Source: GCA-003244245 sp050699655
GTDB lineage: Bacteria > Actinomycetota > Actinomycetes > Mycobacteriales > Pseudonocardiaceae
NCBI GenBank assembly: GCA_050699655.1
Contig: JBOHFJ010000013.1
Span: forward strand, 1-29,862
Length of the DNA: 29,862 bases
Direction of reading: 5' to 3'
The notes under the pieces are model-generated. The model was not told the DNA's origin, ran no database searches, and worked only from the letters and a program-made list of their open reading frames with translations. Position numbers and translations under genes: made by a program. Of the stretch, positions 8,642-15,761 are shown in pieces. The number at the start of each line of letters is the position of its first letter. Positions within the stretch are counted from its first letter, which is position 1.

Positions 8642-8872
8642 TCAGCCTGCCTCGTCCAGTGCGGCGCCGGTCTCAGCCAGCGAGTCTTCGACATGGGTGG
8701 GATTGGCCGCGTACCAGCGTGCCATGCTGTTGGCCGCTTCGCGCAGGGCATCGGCTCGAACGAGGCGCTCGAGGTAGCCCGACGCGCCCCCACGCGTACG
8801 AGCGCCGCACTGGCGGACCCTGGCGGCCACGGGCTGGTCCAGAGAGATCGTCAAGCGCTCACGCTGGTTCAT
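8642..8872 (-). CDS. Antitoxin partner of the MazF-like toxin
   Basis: Small acidic-tailed protein of about 76 residues. The N-terminus RERLTISLDQPVAARV resembles the beta strand and first helix of ribbon-helix-helix DNA-binding antitoxins. The C-terminal half (MARWYAANPTHVEDSL...ALDEAG) would be the toxin-binding tail. The ATG at 8872 fits the beginning of the RHH domain. An in-frame GTG at 8923, preceded by AAGGGA, would add 17 residues. The toxin start abuts its stop codon. Such antitoxins usually repress their own promoter, which should lie in 8880-9060. Confidence 0.7.
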   Translation of the reverse strand: MNQRERLTISLDQPVAARVRQCGARTRGGASGYLERLVRADALREAANSMARWYAANPTHVEDSLAETGAALDEAG

Positions 8873-9061
8873 ACGCAGGAGAGTACCGTGATGTGCACGT
8901 GGATGCATCTGGGTGTCGCTCACTTGTCCCTTGACGTTCACTCCGACGGAGACGGGTTCGTCGCCGCTGCGGGGGAGCTCGTCGCGGCGCTGACGGTCCA
9001 CAGTGAGCGATCGTGCCGTGGGCGCTACTGTTTCACTTGCCGTCAGCTGGGGTTGCTGACC

Positions 9062-9442
9062 TCACGACCTCTCACGGGTAAAAAGGTAGGTAACAACGCT
9101 CCCTCCGATACCAAAGAGACCAGCCAACCCTGTCTGAAGATAGCTTGCGGCAAAATTTGCCGCTTCTGGTCTCACGAGAACTAGCACAGGCGACAGAAAC
9201 AACACAATACCGATAAGTCCACCCACTCCGGCGACTACCCAGCGCCGAAGTTGTATGTATGAAGTCTCAAGTCGTACCACTGGCTTGTCTTCCGGTGGTA
9301 TCACCTCCTCATTGATGTCCCCTCTCTGAATCGGGGCGGCGGGAGTGTTAATTAATCCCGAAGAGGATACGGAGGATACGTTTCCGACCTGACTCGCATC
9401 GTCATCATCTCCGCCGCGCGCCACCCGCTCATATGTCGTCAT
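9062..9442 (-). CDS. Small membrane protein of unknown function
   Basis: 126 residues that I do not recognise. The first about 75 residues are polar, acidic and serine-rich (RGGDDDDASQ, SSVSSSG), giving a disordered cytoplasmic region. Two hydrophobic helices follow: one at about 82-102 (VVAGVGGLIGIVLFLSPVLVLV) and one at about 108-122 (LAGLFGIGGSVVTYLF). The basic RERS ends the chain. Its ATG overlaps the stop of the upstream small gene (ATGA at 9442-9439), so the two are translationally coupled. Base composition is less GC-rich than in the housekeeping genes, which fits horizontal origin. The layout, a short soluble protein plus a two-helix membrane protein next to a toxin-antitoxin pair, would fit a conflict module, but no function can be assigned. 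Confidence 0.7.
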   Translation of the reverse strand: MTTYERVARGGDDDDASQVGNVSSVSSSGLINTPAAPIQRGDINEEVIPPEDKPVVRLETSYIQLRRWVVAGVGGLIGIVLFLSPVLVLVRPEAANFAASYLQTGLAGLFGIGGSVVTYLFTRERS

Positions 9443-9639
9443 GTCAAAAATCCCTCGACGATTTCGATTACCGCCACAGGGTCCTCGACTGGAAGTTCGT
9501 CCTCGCAGATAACAAGTTGATCGAGGAACTTCCCTGAGGCCCATCGAAACTTGGATGCGTCCCCCGGAGGGCGTGACACACCCCGCACACCCGGCGCTTC
9601 GACAAGCCGGTTGGGTCCGTGTTCTGTGGGGATGTCCAT
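9439..9639 (-). CDS. Small hypothetical protein coupled to the membrane protein
   Basis: 66 residues starting MDIPTEHG from ATG 9639, which has a strong AGGAGGG ribosome site six to seven bases upstream. That makes it more convincing than the in-frame ATG at 9660. The C-terminal half (FRWASGKFLDQLVICEDELPVEDPVAVIEIVEGFLT) looks like a compact folded unit with acidic residues; the N-terminal half is polar and probably flexible. No family recognised. The stop codon overlaps the start of the two-helix membrane protein gene, so the two proteins are probably made together and may interact. Confidence 0.65.
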   Translation of the reverse strand: MDIPTEHGPNRLVEAPGVRGVSRPPGDASKFRWASGKFLDQLVICEDELPVEDPVAVIEIVEGFLT

Positions 9640-9994
9640 CCTGCTCCCTCCTGAGGACATGGAAGATGATCACGTCCCCCAGACGGTGGAGGAACGCTAT
9701 ACCATCGCTGTAGATGCCCAATCACCGGGGTCGATAACATGTTTCCGCAGTTCAGCGGCTTAGGAGCACCGCTTCGATGAGTGACATGAGCACATCTTCG
9801 ACGTACGCCATCCGCATGACATGCATGCGGTGAGGTGTCATCACCTGGTAGAGTTAACGGACGTTGCGTACAGCGGAATGCGTCGTTTAGCTGTCGACAG
9901 CCACGCGGTAGTGGTACATGCTAGCCACCTGACAGACTGAAGGAAGGTGCACTTGACGGGGCAGGTGTCAGTGTGGTACATGACCCCTGAGTGA
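9640..9994. other. Divergent intergenic region with inverted repeats and a possible promoter
   Basis: This region separates the leftward two-gene operon from the rightward RHH gene. It contains the inverted repeat CCGCATG-acatg-CATGCGG (about 9811-9829), a short GGTG/CACC repeat just after it, and two copies of GTGGTACATG (about 9911 and 9974). One copy provides the TACATG of a possible promoter TTGACG-18-TACATG (9953-9958 and 9977-9982). A tiny frame, 9777-9833 (18 codons, starting MSDMSTSS), has AGGAG ten bases before its ATG, but coding is unproven. The RHH protein downstream may bind these repeats (inference). Confidence 0.45.
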
Positions 9995-10009
9995 GTGGAG
10001 ATGATGGGC

Positions 10010-10321
10010 ATGGGCAAGAGGCTCGAACTAGCCGGTACATCCGGTGGGATGCATACGGAGGTGCAGCCTGCGGTCCCGTCGGGGCCAACGACACCTGACG
10101 CTCCTAATGGATCAGTCAAGCCAACGCGTCTGAGCGTGAACATCTCGCGAGACACACTGGAAGCTCTCCAAGAAATTTCAACCGAGAAGGGTGTTACGAT
10201 CACCGAAGCTCTTCGCCGCCTAGTTGGATACGGAATTATTGTTTACCGGGCTAATCGCGATGGCCAGGACGTGCTTCTGCGGCGAGATAATAAGACGGAG
10301 CGAATTGTCCTGGTGGATTGA
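10010..10321 (+). CDS. Ribbon-helix-helix domain protein
   Basis: About 103 residues. The first 40 are polar and proline/glycine-rich. Then comes a recognisable RHH unit: strand RLSVNISR, helix DTLEALQEISTEKG, helix TITEALRRLVGYGIIVYRA, and a tail GQDVLLRRDNKTERIVLVD. This pattern is common in small actinobacterial DNA-binding proteins of the CopG/Arc type, often antitoxins or operon repressors. Start choice is uncertain: ATG 10010 has GGAG about nine bases upstream, while GTG 9995 and ATG 10001/10004 are also in frame. It stands alone, with no partner toxin overlapping it. The downstream gene begins about 130 bp later. Confidence 0.65.
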   Translation: MGKRLELAGTSGGMHTEVQPAVPSGPTTPDAPNGSVKPTRLSVNISRDTLEALQEISTEKGVTITEALRRLVGYGIIVYRANRDGQDVLLRRDNKTERIVLVD

Positions 10322-10392
10322 CTTGATGGGTCAAGCATGGCGGTGCCCATGAGTGCCGGCCAGATCGGTGCTGCCCACCCCCACTGTAGGAT

Positions 10393-10418
10393 CTGGTCAC
10401 GGCCGGCCTGTTGGGCCG
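10393..10418 (+). repeat. Remnant copy of the 3' end of the 3-hydroxyacyl-CoA dehydrogenase gene
   Basis: These 26 bases match 8239-8264, inside the last codons of the dehydrogenase gene (LVTAGLLGR), with one mismatch; weaker similarity continues about 24 bases upstream. The copy lies just before the start of the alpha-CTD-like gene. It suggests that the segment between the two copies (toxin-antitoxin pair, membrane operon, RHH gene) was inserted or duplicated beside the dehydrogenase gene. Confidence 0.7.
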
Positions 10419-10455
10419 GGGCATCAGGTATCTTCAGGCCGAGGAGGGAGTGGTC

Positions 10456-11259
10456 GTGGATCTGCAAGACCAGTTGGTGCGGGTACACGTCGAAGGCGAC
10501 GAGCCCTGGCCGTACGCCCCCGATCCTGCTCCGATCGACTCATACCCCGAGGAGGCGCTGCGAGAGGCACTCCGCGAGTTCGAGTACCGTCCCTCCAGCT
10601 GCTACTCCGCCACGGCGCGGCTGCTTTCGGACAGCTACGGATCCGTGGCCTGGACGCTGCTGTTCCGCCGCCCGGGGCGAGTGGTGCATGTCGTCGGAGC
10701 CGGCACACTCGCCGAGTGCTTCCGGGAGTTGCTGCGTGGTGGCGTCGCCGGCTGGACGCTGCACCCGATGCCCGCTACCCGAACCCCGCTCAGGTTTGCC
10801 GAACCGACGCTGGGTCCTCGCGCTTACAAGCTGCTGGCCAGGGAGGGATTCGCTACTCTGGAGGACCTCGCGCCCGTCCCCGACGAAGCGTTGATGAGGA
10901 TGCGCAACCTGGGGCGCAAGTCCTTGGAGGTCATCCACCAAGCCTTGGCCGCTTACTCCGAGGCGACTATCGCGCACCCCAGTGAAGCCGACACCCACGC
11001 CGAGCGCCGAGAGCACATCGACACCGCGCTCAGTCCTGCCCACCGGCTGCGCAACACTCAGTTACTGGAGTTGCTGGTCCGGTCCAGCATCCCGCTTGAG
11101 GCGGTCGACACCATCCTCGCCTCGCTGGAAGCCGAACCCGTTCCGCCGGCCGACCCCATGGTCACCCTCCTGCTCAAGACCGCCCGCGAACCTGAACTCG
11201 CCGCCCTCTACGAACGCGCCCATCAGCAGGGTCCTGACCTGGGACATCGGCAAGAATGA
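10456..11259 (+). CDS. RNA polymerase alpha C-terminal-domain-like protein
   Basis: 267 residues of unknown role. At about residues 118-165, the sequence LGPRAYKLLAREGFATLEDLAPVPDEALMRMRNLGRKSLEVI resembles the alpha-CTD of RNA polymerase, a helix-hairpin-helix fold that contacts DNA and regulators. The N-terminal about 110 residues (acidic, with PEEALREALREFEYRP and a strand-rich stretch AWTLLFRRPGRVVHVVGAG) are not recognised, and the C-terminal about 90 form a helical tail. Start GTG 10456 is supported by GAGGAGGGAG (10441-10450). The frame stays open upstream to 10411, but there it enters the dehydrogenase remnant. A transcription-modulating or DNA-binding role is an inference. The gene is followed at once by a Cys-rich gene remnant on the other strand. 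Confidence 0.75.
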   Translation: MDLQDQLVRVHVEGDEPWPYAPDPAPIDSYPEEALREALREFEYRPSSCYSATARLLSDSYGSVAWTLLFRRPGRVVHVVGAGTLAECFRELLRGGVAGWTLHPMPATRTPLRFAEPTLGPRAYKLLAREGFATLEDLAPVPDEALMRMRNLGRKSLEVIHQALAAYSEATIAHPSEADTHAERREHIDTALSPAHRLRNTQLLELLVRSSIPLEAVDTILASLEAEPVPPADPMVTLLLKTAREPELAALYERAHQQGPDLGHRQE

Positions 11260-11261
11260 TC

Positions 11262-11425
11262 AGTGCGGGTCGGTGCGCTCACCGGACACTCGACTCGACG
11301 GCCTGGCGCACACAGCCCGGGCAGATCAGTGCTTCGACGTCGCACTCGCAACCCTCCGGGCAGTTCCACGGCGGCAGGCGCTCCACGGTCAGCTCCGCCC
11401 CGCACAGCGCCAGATAGCACCGGTA
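11262..11425 (-). pseudogene. Truncated copy of the small Cys-rich protein gene
   Basis: Read on the minus strand, this gives a YRCYLALCGAEL...ERLPPWNCPEGC...ICPGCVRQAVESS C-terminus, nearly the same as the intact gene at 15339-15593. The homology stops abruptly after the codons for YRCY, so the N-terminal half and start are missing. The flanking 11262-11310 is almost identical to 24978-25029. It is one of three copies of this cassette in the window. Confidence 0.7.
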
Positions 11426-11506
11426 CGTCGTAGAGGTTCACCACCCCGGTGATTCCTAAAACTACTTTTTGTTACTGTCGGGTTTGCATATCGAAAGCGC
11501 GGTGTA

Positions 11507-11925
11507 ATGAAGGAAAAAGATGTCCTCGCAGGTACCGAAATGCCAGGAATGAACGTCCTACTTCGACCGCCAGGATTCGGTAGTTTTTCGGCGTCGACCG
11601 GCACGAGCCCTTACGCCGAACGCCTGCACCGTCGACTGTACGGAACATTGGACCCACTGACGATTCGCCAGCTCTGGGAAATAGGTTTGCGTAGTTCGGC
11701 CAACGCTCCGGCGCTCTTACTGGGCGTTCCATCCGATACTGGATCGGGAGCGGCCAGGGGATCAGCACTCGGCCCAATTGGCGTTCGTGAGGCTTTTTAC
11801 GCCTCAGTCCGCAGGATCGACAGCACCTTTGGTGACGCAGGTGACGTGTTTTGCATACCACATCTGCTACATGACAGCATGCTGGTTCCCGAGTTGATCA
11901 ATGGGTGTCGAGCAGCTATTTATAC
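11507..11925 (+). pseudogene. 5' fragment of an arginase/agmatinase-family gene
   Basis: The first about 140 codons encode the beginning of a ureohydrolase-fold protein: LLRPPGFGSF, then LLGVPSDTGSGAARGSALGPIGVREAFY (the GxPxD...RGxxxGPxxIREA pattern of arginase-like enzymes) and GDVFCIPHLLHD. The metal-binding half (GGDH, DAHxD and DxDxxDP motifs) is absent. At about 11916 the frame runs into the 3' end of the opposing alaS gene and continues as unrelated sequence to 12040. The gene is therefore broken, probably where the alaS segment joined. The upstream 11450-11506 is markedly AT-rich. Starts possible at 11507 or at ATG 11540; neither has a strong ribosome site. Confidence 0.7.
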
Positions 11926-14594
11926 TGACTCAAGGTCTGCTCGATTACCCGCACGACCTCCCGTAATGAATCGATGGTCGCGAGTGGATCAGTACCGCCG
12001 CCCTGGGCGACATCGGGCTTTCCGCCGCCACCGCCCTTGAGCACCTTGGCCGCGACCTGAACGAGGTCACCGGCCTTGAGCCCGCGCTCCCTGCCCTTGT
12101 CGTTGACCGCAGACACGACGATCGGCTTGTCGTCATTCAGGGCGGTCACTACGACGGCAGCAGGTCGATCGGTGAACCGGTCTCGGATGTCAAGGACGAA
12201 TCTGCGCGACTCGTCGCTGCTCGCTGGCTCAGGCAGGTGTCGGGCGACCACGGACACGCCGTGGATATCGATAGCACTCTCCGCGAACTCGCCGACAAGT
12301 CGCTTGAGCTGGGCGGCTCGGAGCTGTGCCACCTCCTTCTCGGCCTCGCGAAGCTGCTTGAGCAGGGCCGAGACTCGGTCGCCAGCCTCGCCGATCTGCA
12401 CCTGAAGCATCTCCGAGATGTTCACCGCGACCGCACGTTCCTTGGCCAGGAAGCGGTACGCCTCAATGCCGACGTACGCCTCAATGCGGCGCAGGCCCGA
12501 GCCCACCGAGGACTCACTGATCAGGGTAACTGGGCCGATCTGCGAGGAGTGCTCGACGTGCGTGCCACCGCACAGTTCGCGCGACCACCGCCCGCCGATC
12601 TCGACTACCCGGACTTCCTCGTCGTAAGTCTCGCCGAACAGCGCGATAGCGCCCAACTCCCGAGCATTGGGCAACGAGGTGTAGAGCGCGCGAACGGGGA
12701 GATCCCGCCGAACGGCGAGGTTGGAGACTTCCTCGATCTCGCTGCGGGTCTCCAGCGACAGGCCGCCGGTCCAGGAGAAGTCCAGCCGAAGGTAGCCTGG
12801 CTTGTTGTAGGAGCCGGCCTGCAAGGCGGTTGGTCCGAGCACCTGGCGCAACGCGGCGTGCACGACATGGGTGCCCGAGTGGGCCTGGCGGGCACCGATA
12901 CGCCATTCCGGGTCGACCCTGGCCAGTACCTGCTGACCCTCAGCCAGCTCGCCGTGGCGTACCCGCACCTGGTGGACCCACAGTTTGCGGGCTACCTTCT
13001 GCACGTCGAGCACTTCCAGCTCAAGGCCGTCGGCGATGATCAGACCGGCGTCGCTCTCCTGCCCACCAGACTCGGCGTAGAGCGGGGTGCGGTCGAGCAC
13101 GACTTCGACGATCTCCCCTTCAACAGCGGCCGAAACGCGCTCGCCTTCCCGGATCAGCCCCCGTACGGTGGCCTCGCTCTCCAACTGCTCATAGCCGGTG
13201 AACTCTGTCCCGCCGAGCTGGAGCAGGTCGCGGTAGACGCTCTTGTCACCATGCCCGCCGGTCTTGCGCGCGGCTGCGTCGGCCTTGGCCCGAGCACGCT
13301 GCTCGGCCATCAGGCCGCGGAAGCCTTCCTCGTCCACCGTCAGGCCCTGCTCTTGCGCCATCTCCAATGTCAGGTCGATGGGGAATCCGTAGGTGTCGTG
13401 GAGCTGGAACGCCTTGTCTCCGGGCAGGACCAAGCCGTTGCTCTTGCGGACCTCGGTTGCGGCAACGTCGAAGATGGCGGTGCCGGACTTTAGCGTCTGC
13501 GAGAACGCCGACTCCTCACCGACCGCGACTCGGTCGATGCGGTCGTGCTCGCCCACCAGCTCGGGATAGGTCGGGCTCATCACCTCGACGGTGCGCGCCA
13601 CCAACTCGTGCACAACCGGCTCCTGCGAGCCGAGCAGGCGCATCATGCGCACCGCCCTGCGCAGGATTCGACGCAAGATGTAGCCGCGCCCCTCGTTGGC
13701 GGGCGTCACACCGTCACCGATCAGCATCACGCTGGTCAGAATGTGGTCGGCCACCACGCGCAGGGCGACGTCGTCCTTGCGAACGCTGCCGTACTTCGTG
13801 CCGCTCAGCTCAGCGGCAAGATCGAGGATCTGGCCGGTGGTGTCGATGTCGAAGAGGCTGTCAACGCCCTGAATAATTGCTGCGACCCGTTCCAGTCCGA
13901 GGCCGGTGTCGATGTTCTTGGCGGGGAGATCGCCAATGATTGGGTAGCCCTCTTTGGCCGGTCCTTCGCCTCGAATGTTTTGCATGAACACGAGGTTCCA
14001 GATCTCCATGTAGCGTTCATCGTTAGCGATTGGGCCGCCTTCGCGACCGTAATTCTGGCCGCGGTCGAAACAAATTTCTGAGGAAGGTCCGCACGGGCCG
14101 GGTACACCCATGGACCAGAAGTTATCGGCCATCCCGAGCCGTTGGATACGGTCGGCCGACACGCCTATATTGGTGCGCCAAATGCCCTCCGCCTCGTCAT
14201 CGTCCGTGTAGACTGTTACCCATAGCTTGGACTCGGACAGGCCAAGTCCGCCATCGGAGGTTGACTTAGTTAGCAATTCCCACGCGTAGCGAATCGTGGC
14301 CTCTTTGAAATAGTCACCGAAAGCGAAGTTGCCAATCATCTGGAAGAACGAGGCGTGGCGGCTCGTCTTGCCAACTTCCTCGATATCAACAGTGCGAACG
14401 CACTTCTGCACACTTGTTGCCCGAGCAAAGGGAGGAGGGACCTCCCCGAGGAAGTACGGTTTAAACGGAGCCATGCCCGCATTGATCAGCAGAAGTGTTG
14501 GGTCGTCTGCGATCAGCGATGCGGACGGGACGACGGTGTGCCCCTGCTGCTCGAAGAAGCGCAGCGCGCGCCTGCTGATTTCTGCCGACTGCAT
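11916..14594 (-). CDS. alaS: Alanyl-tRNA synthetase
   Basis: Complete class II synthetase, 892 residues, charging tRNA-Ala. The N-terminal catalytic core shows TSVQKCVRT, GKTSRHASFFQMIGNFAFGDYFK (motif 2 region), WNLVFMQ and DTGLGLERVAAIIQG (motif 3). The editing domain has the zinc-type HSGTH and CGGTH elements (AHSGTHVVHA, ELCGGTHVEHSS). The C-terminal C-Ala domain ends in GGGGGKPDVAQGGGTDP. Compared with the usual actinobacterial sequence as I recall it, conserved positions differ, for example RTVDIEEVGKTSRHASFFQMIGNFAF where RTGDIDEVGKTTRHxTFFQMxGNFSF is common. It stands alone in an accessory region, not beside the recombination or aromatic-biosynthesis genes that often follow the main alaS, so it may be a second copy (inference). 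GGAAGG lies about six bases before ATG 14594. No T-box is visible upstream. Confidence 0.93.
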   Translation of the reverse strand: MQSAEISRRALRFFEQQGHTVVPSASLIADDPTLLLINAGMAPFKPYFLGEVPPPFARATSVQKCVRTVDIEEVGKTSRHASFFQMIGNFAFGDYFKEATIRYAWELLTKSTSDGGLGLSESKLWVTVYTDDDEAEGIWRTNIGVSADRIQRLGMADNFWSMGVPGPCGPSSEICFDRGQNYGREGGPIANDERYMEIWNLVFMQNIRGEGPAKEGYPIIGDLPAKNIDTGLGLERVAAIIQGVDSLFDIDTTGQILDLAAELSGTKYGSVRKDDVALRVVADHILTSVMLIGDGVTPANEGRGYILRRILRRAVRMMRLLGSQEPVVHELVARTVEVMSPTYPELVGEHDRIDRVAVGEESAFSQTLKSGTAIFDVAATEVRKSNGLVLPGDKAFQLHDTYGFPIDLTLEMAQEQGLTVDEEGFRGLMAEQRARAKADAAARKTGGHGDKSVYRDLLQLGGTEFTGYEQLESEATVRGLIREGERVSAAVEGEIVEVVLDRTPLYAESGGQESDAGLIIADGLELEVLDVQKVARKLWVHQVRVRHGELAEGQQVLARVDPEWRIGARQAHSGTHVVHAALRQVLGPTALQAGSYNKPGYLRLDFSWTGGLSLETRSEIEEVSNLAVRRDLPVRALYTSLPNARELGAIALFGETYDEEVRVVEIGGRWSRELCGGTHVEHSSQIGPVTLISESSVGSGLRRIEAYVGIEAYRFLAKERAVAVNISEMLQVQIGEAGDRVSALLKQLREAEKEVAQLRAAQLKRLVGEFAESAIDIHGVSVVARHLPEPASSDESRRFVLDIRDRFTDRPAAVVVTALNDDKPIVVSAVNDKGRERGLKAGDLVQVAAKVLKGGGGGKPDVAQGGGTDPLATIDSLREVVRVIEQTLSQYK

Positions 14595-15057
14595 GGGTTG
14601 CCTTCCAGGGGTTCGGTCGTCGGACTACGTTCCACTCGCTCTTGTCCGTTGCAGCGCAGACGCGGCGTGACCTGCCTATGGTAGGCCGGACGGATTGGCG
14701 CGGTGCGACGGGTGACCAGGTCGCTAGGTCGTTCACCAGCGCGCTCTACGGCACCGTCGGCTGGCAGCAGTACTAAACCGCCCCGTCTCTGCCCGACGCG
14801 GCGTGCCGCCGGTGAGCACCGTTGTTCGACGACTCCTACCCCGGCGAGAGCGCCGAGCAGCGCGCGCAGCTGCTCAAGTTGCGTGATCTGCTCCGAGTCG
14901 AACACTATGGATTCCCCCGTCGGCGCCACGATCGCCAACTGGCCATCCCGCACAGTCACCAGCACCCTGGGCGGCCGACCGCCCCGGGAGTTGCGGGGAG
15001 GAAGCGGCAGTCACAAGCGCGGTGCTTCGGCTCACCCGGCGGCGACCGACCGGGGGG
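14595..15057. other. Region between alaS and the Cys-rich genes, with a possible small coding remnant
   Basis: Contains the upstream region of alaS, including a small hairpin GCCTA-cca-TAGGC near 14677-14689. On the minus strand, a stretch beginning at GTG 14965 (LVTVRDGQLAIVAPTGE...EQITQLEQLRALLGAL, to about 14815) has the look of the short hypothetical proteins that often neighbour XRE regulators in actinomycetes. However, the frame then continues without a natural end into alaS, and no good ribosome site is seen. It may be a decayed gene. Nothing else recognised. Confidence 0.35.
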
Positions 15058-15336
15058 TCAGAGGGGCCGCTCGCGGTACTTGGCCGCCACGCGCGCACAG
15101 TCCGCGCAGTAGCTCACACAGTCCGCGCAGCCAGGGCAGACCTCATAGTCGGGCACCGGGGTCGACTCGGTCACCTCCGCACCGCACAACGCGCTGCGAA
15201 CCTGCGGTCCCACCCGGTAGGACGGCTGGATGAGCGTGTCGTCAGCCTCCAGCAGATGCAGCGCGGGGACCGACCGGTCACAGCGCTGCATCTGCTGGAG
15301 GCTCGGTGCGGGGGTCTGCTCAGTGTGGGCCGGCAT
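15058..15336 (-). CDS. Small cysteine-rich protein 2 (zinc-ribbon-like, unknown)
   Basis: 92 residues from ATG 15336. The N-terminal part resembles the neighbouring protein encoded at 15339-15593 (LHLLEADDTLIQ compared with VHLLMADTALTEQ; both then reach LCGAE(V/I)T). The C-terminal half contains seven cysteines, six of them in three CxxC pairs (CPGC, CADC, CADC), a likely metal-binding unit. The end is basic (RVAAKYRERPL). The start lies two bases after the stop of the upstream paralogue (TGAGCATG), so the two form an operon. A near copy, with its ATG lost, exists at 24765-24995. Function unknown. Confidence 0.6.
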   Translation of the reverse strand: MPAHTEQTPAPSLQQMQRCDRSVPALHLLEADDTLIQPSYRVGPQVRSALCGAEVTESTPVPDYEVCPGCADCVSYCADCARVAAKYRERPL

Positions 15337-15338
15337 GC

Positions 15339-15593
15339 TCACGGAGCACTCGACTCGACGGCTTGGCGCACACAGTCCGGGCAGATCAGTGCTTCGACGT
15401 CGCACTCGCAACCCTCTGGGCAGTCCCATGGCGGCAGGCGCTCTCGGGTAATTTCCGCTCCGCACAGCGCCAGGTAGCACCGGTACAGGTGCTGCTCGGT
15501 CAGCGCCGTGTCAGCCATCAGCAGATGCACGCTGCCCGGCTCCAGGTACCCAGCGTCCAGGGAATCGACCACCGCGCCACCGTCCCTCGTCAC
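15339..15593 (-). CDS. Small cysteine-rich protein 1 (unknown)
   Basis: 84 residues if read from GTG 15593, which has GAGGAG about ten bases upstream. An ATG at 15728 would add 45 low-complexity residues. The sequence runs DSLDAGYLEPGSVHLLMADTAL, YRCYLALCGAEIT, then a cysteine cluster CPEGCECDVEALICPDC that could bind zinc. The 3' third of this gene is repeated at 11262-11425 and 24985-25085. It sits directly downstream of an XRE/TPR regulator on the same strand, as such small genes often do in Pseudonocardiales and Streptomyces. A function cannot be given. Confidence 0.6.
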   Translation of the reverse strand: MTRDGGAVVDSLDAGYLEPGSVHLLMADTALTEQHLYRCYLALCGAEITRERLPPWDCPEGCECDVEALICPDCVRQAVESSAP

Positions 15594-15761
15594 GTTTACT
15601 CGGCTCCTCACTGCCTGGTACCCGCCCCGGCCGGGCGAGCGGCCGACCCCGGGCACATGGGCGACCAGTGATCGACAGAGCAGAGTGTGGCGCGGCGATG
15701 ACAGCGGGTTGTCGCTCAAGACAGACATATCCCGGCTCAGGAAAGAAATATCTCCGCCTGG

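Noticed and set aside
8573..9184. 203-codon + strand frame across the toxin-antitoxin region
   Set aside because: Overlaps the better supported MazF-like pair on the other strand and has no recognisable domain or ribosome site.
9777..9833. 18-codon frame with AGGAG upstream
   Set aside because: Spacing is long, the sequence overlaps an inverted repeat, and nothing supports expression; mentioned only in the intergenic entry.
11223..11604. Short - strand frames between the alpha-CTD gene and the arginase fragment
   Set aside because: They are in the wrong frame relative to the clear Cys-rich protein remnant or antisense to the arginase-like fragment.
12237..13493. Long open frame on the + strand (about 418 codons)
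   Set aside because: It lies entirely within alaS on the other strand and is an artefact of high GC at third codon positions; no protein-family pattern is visible.
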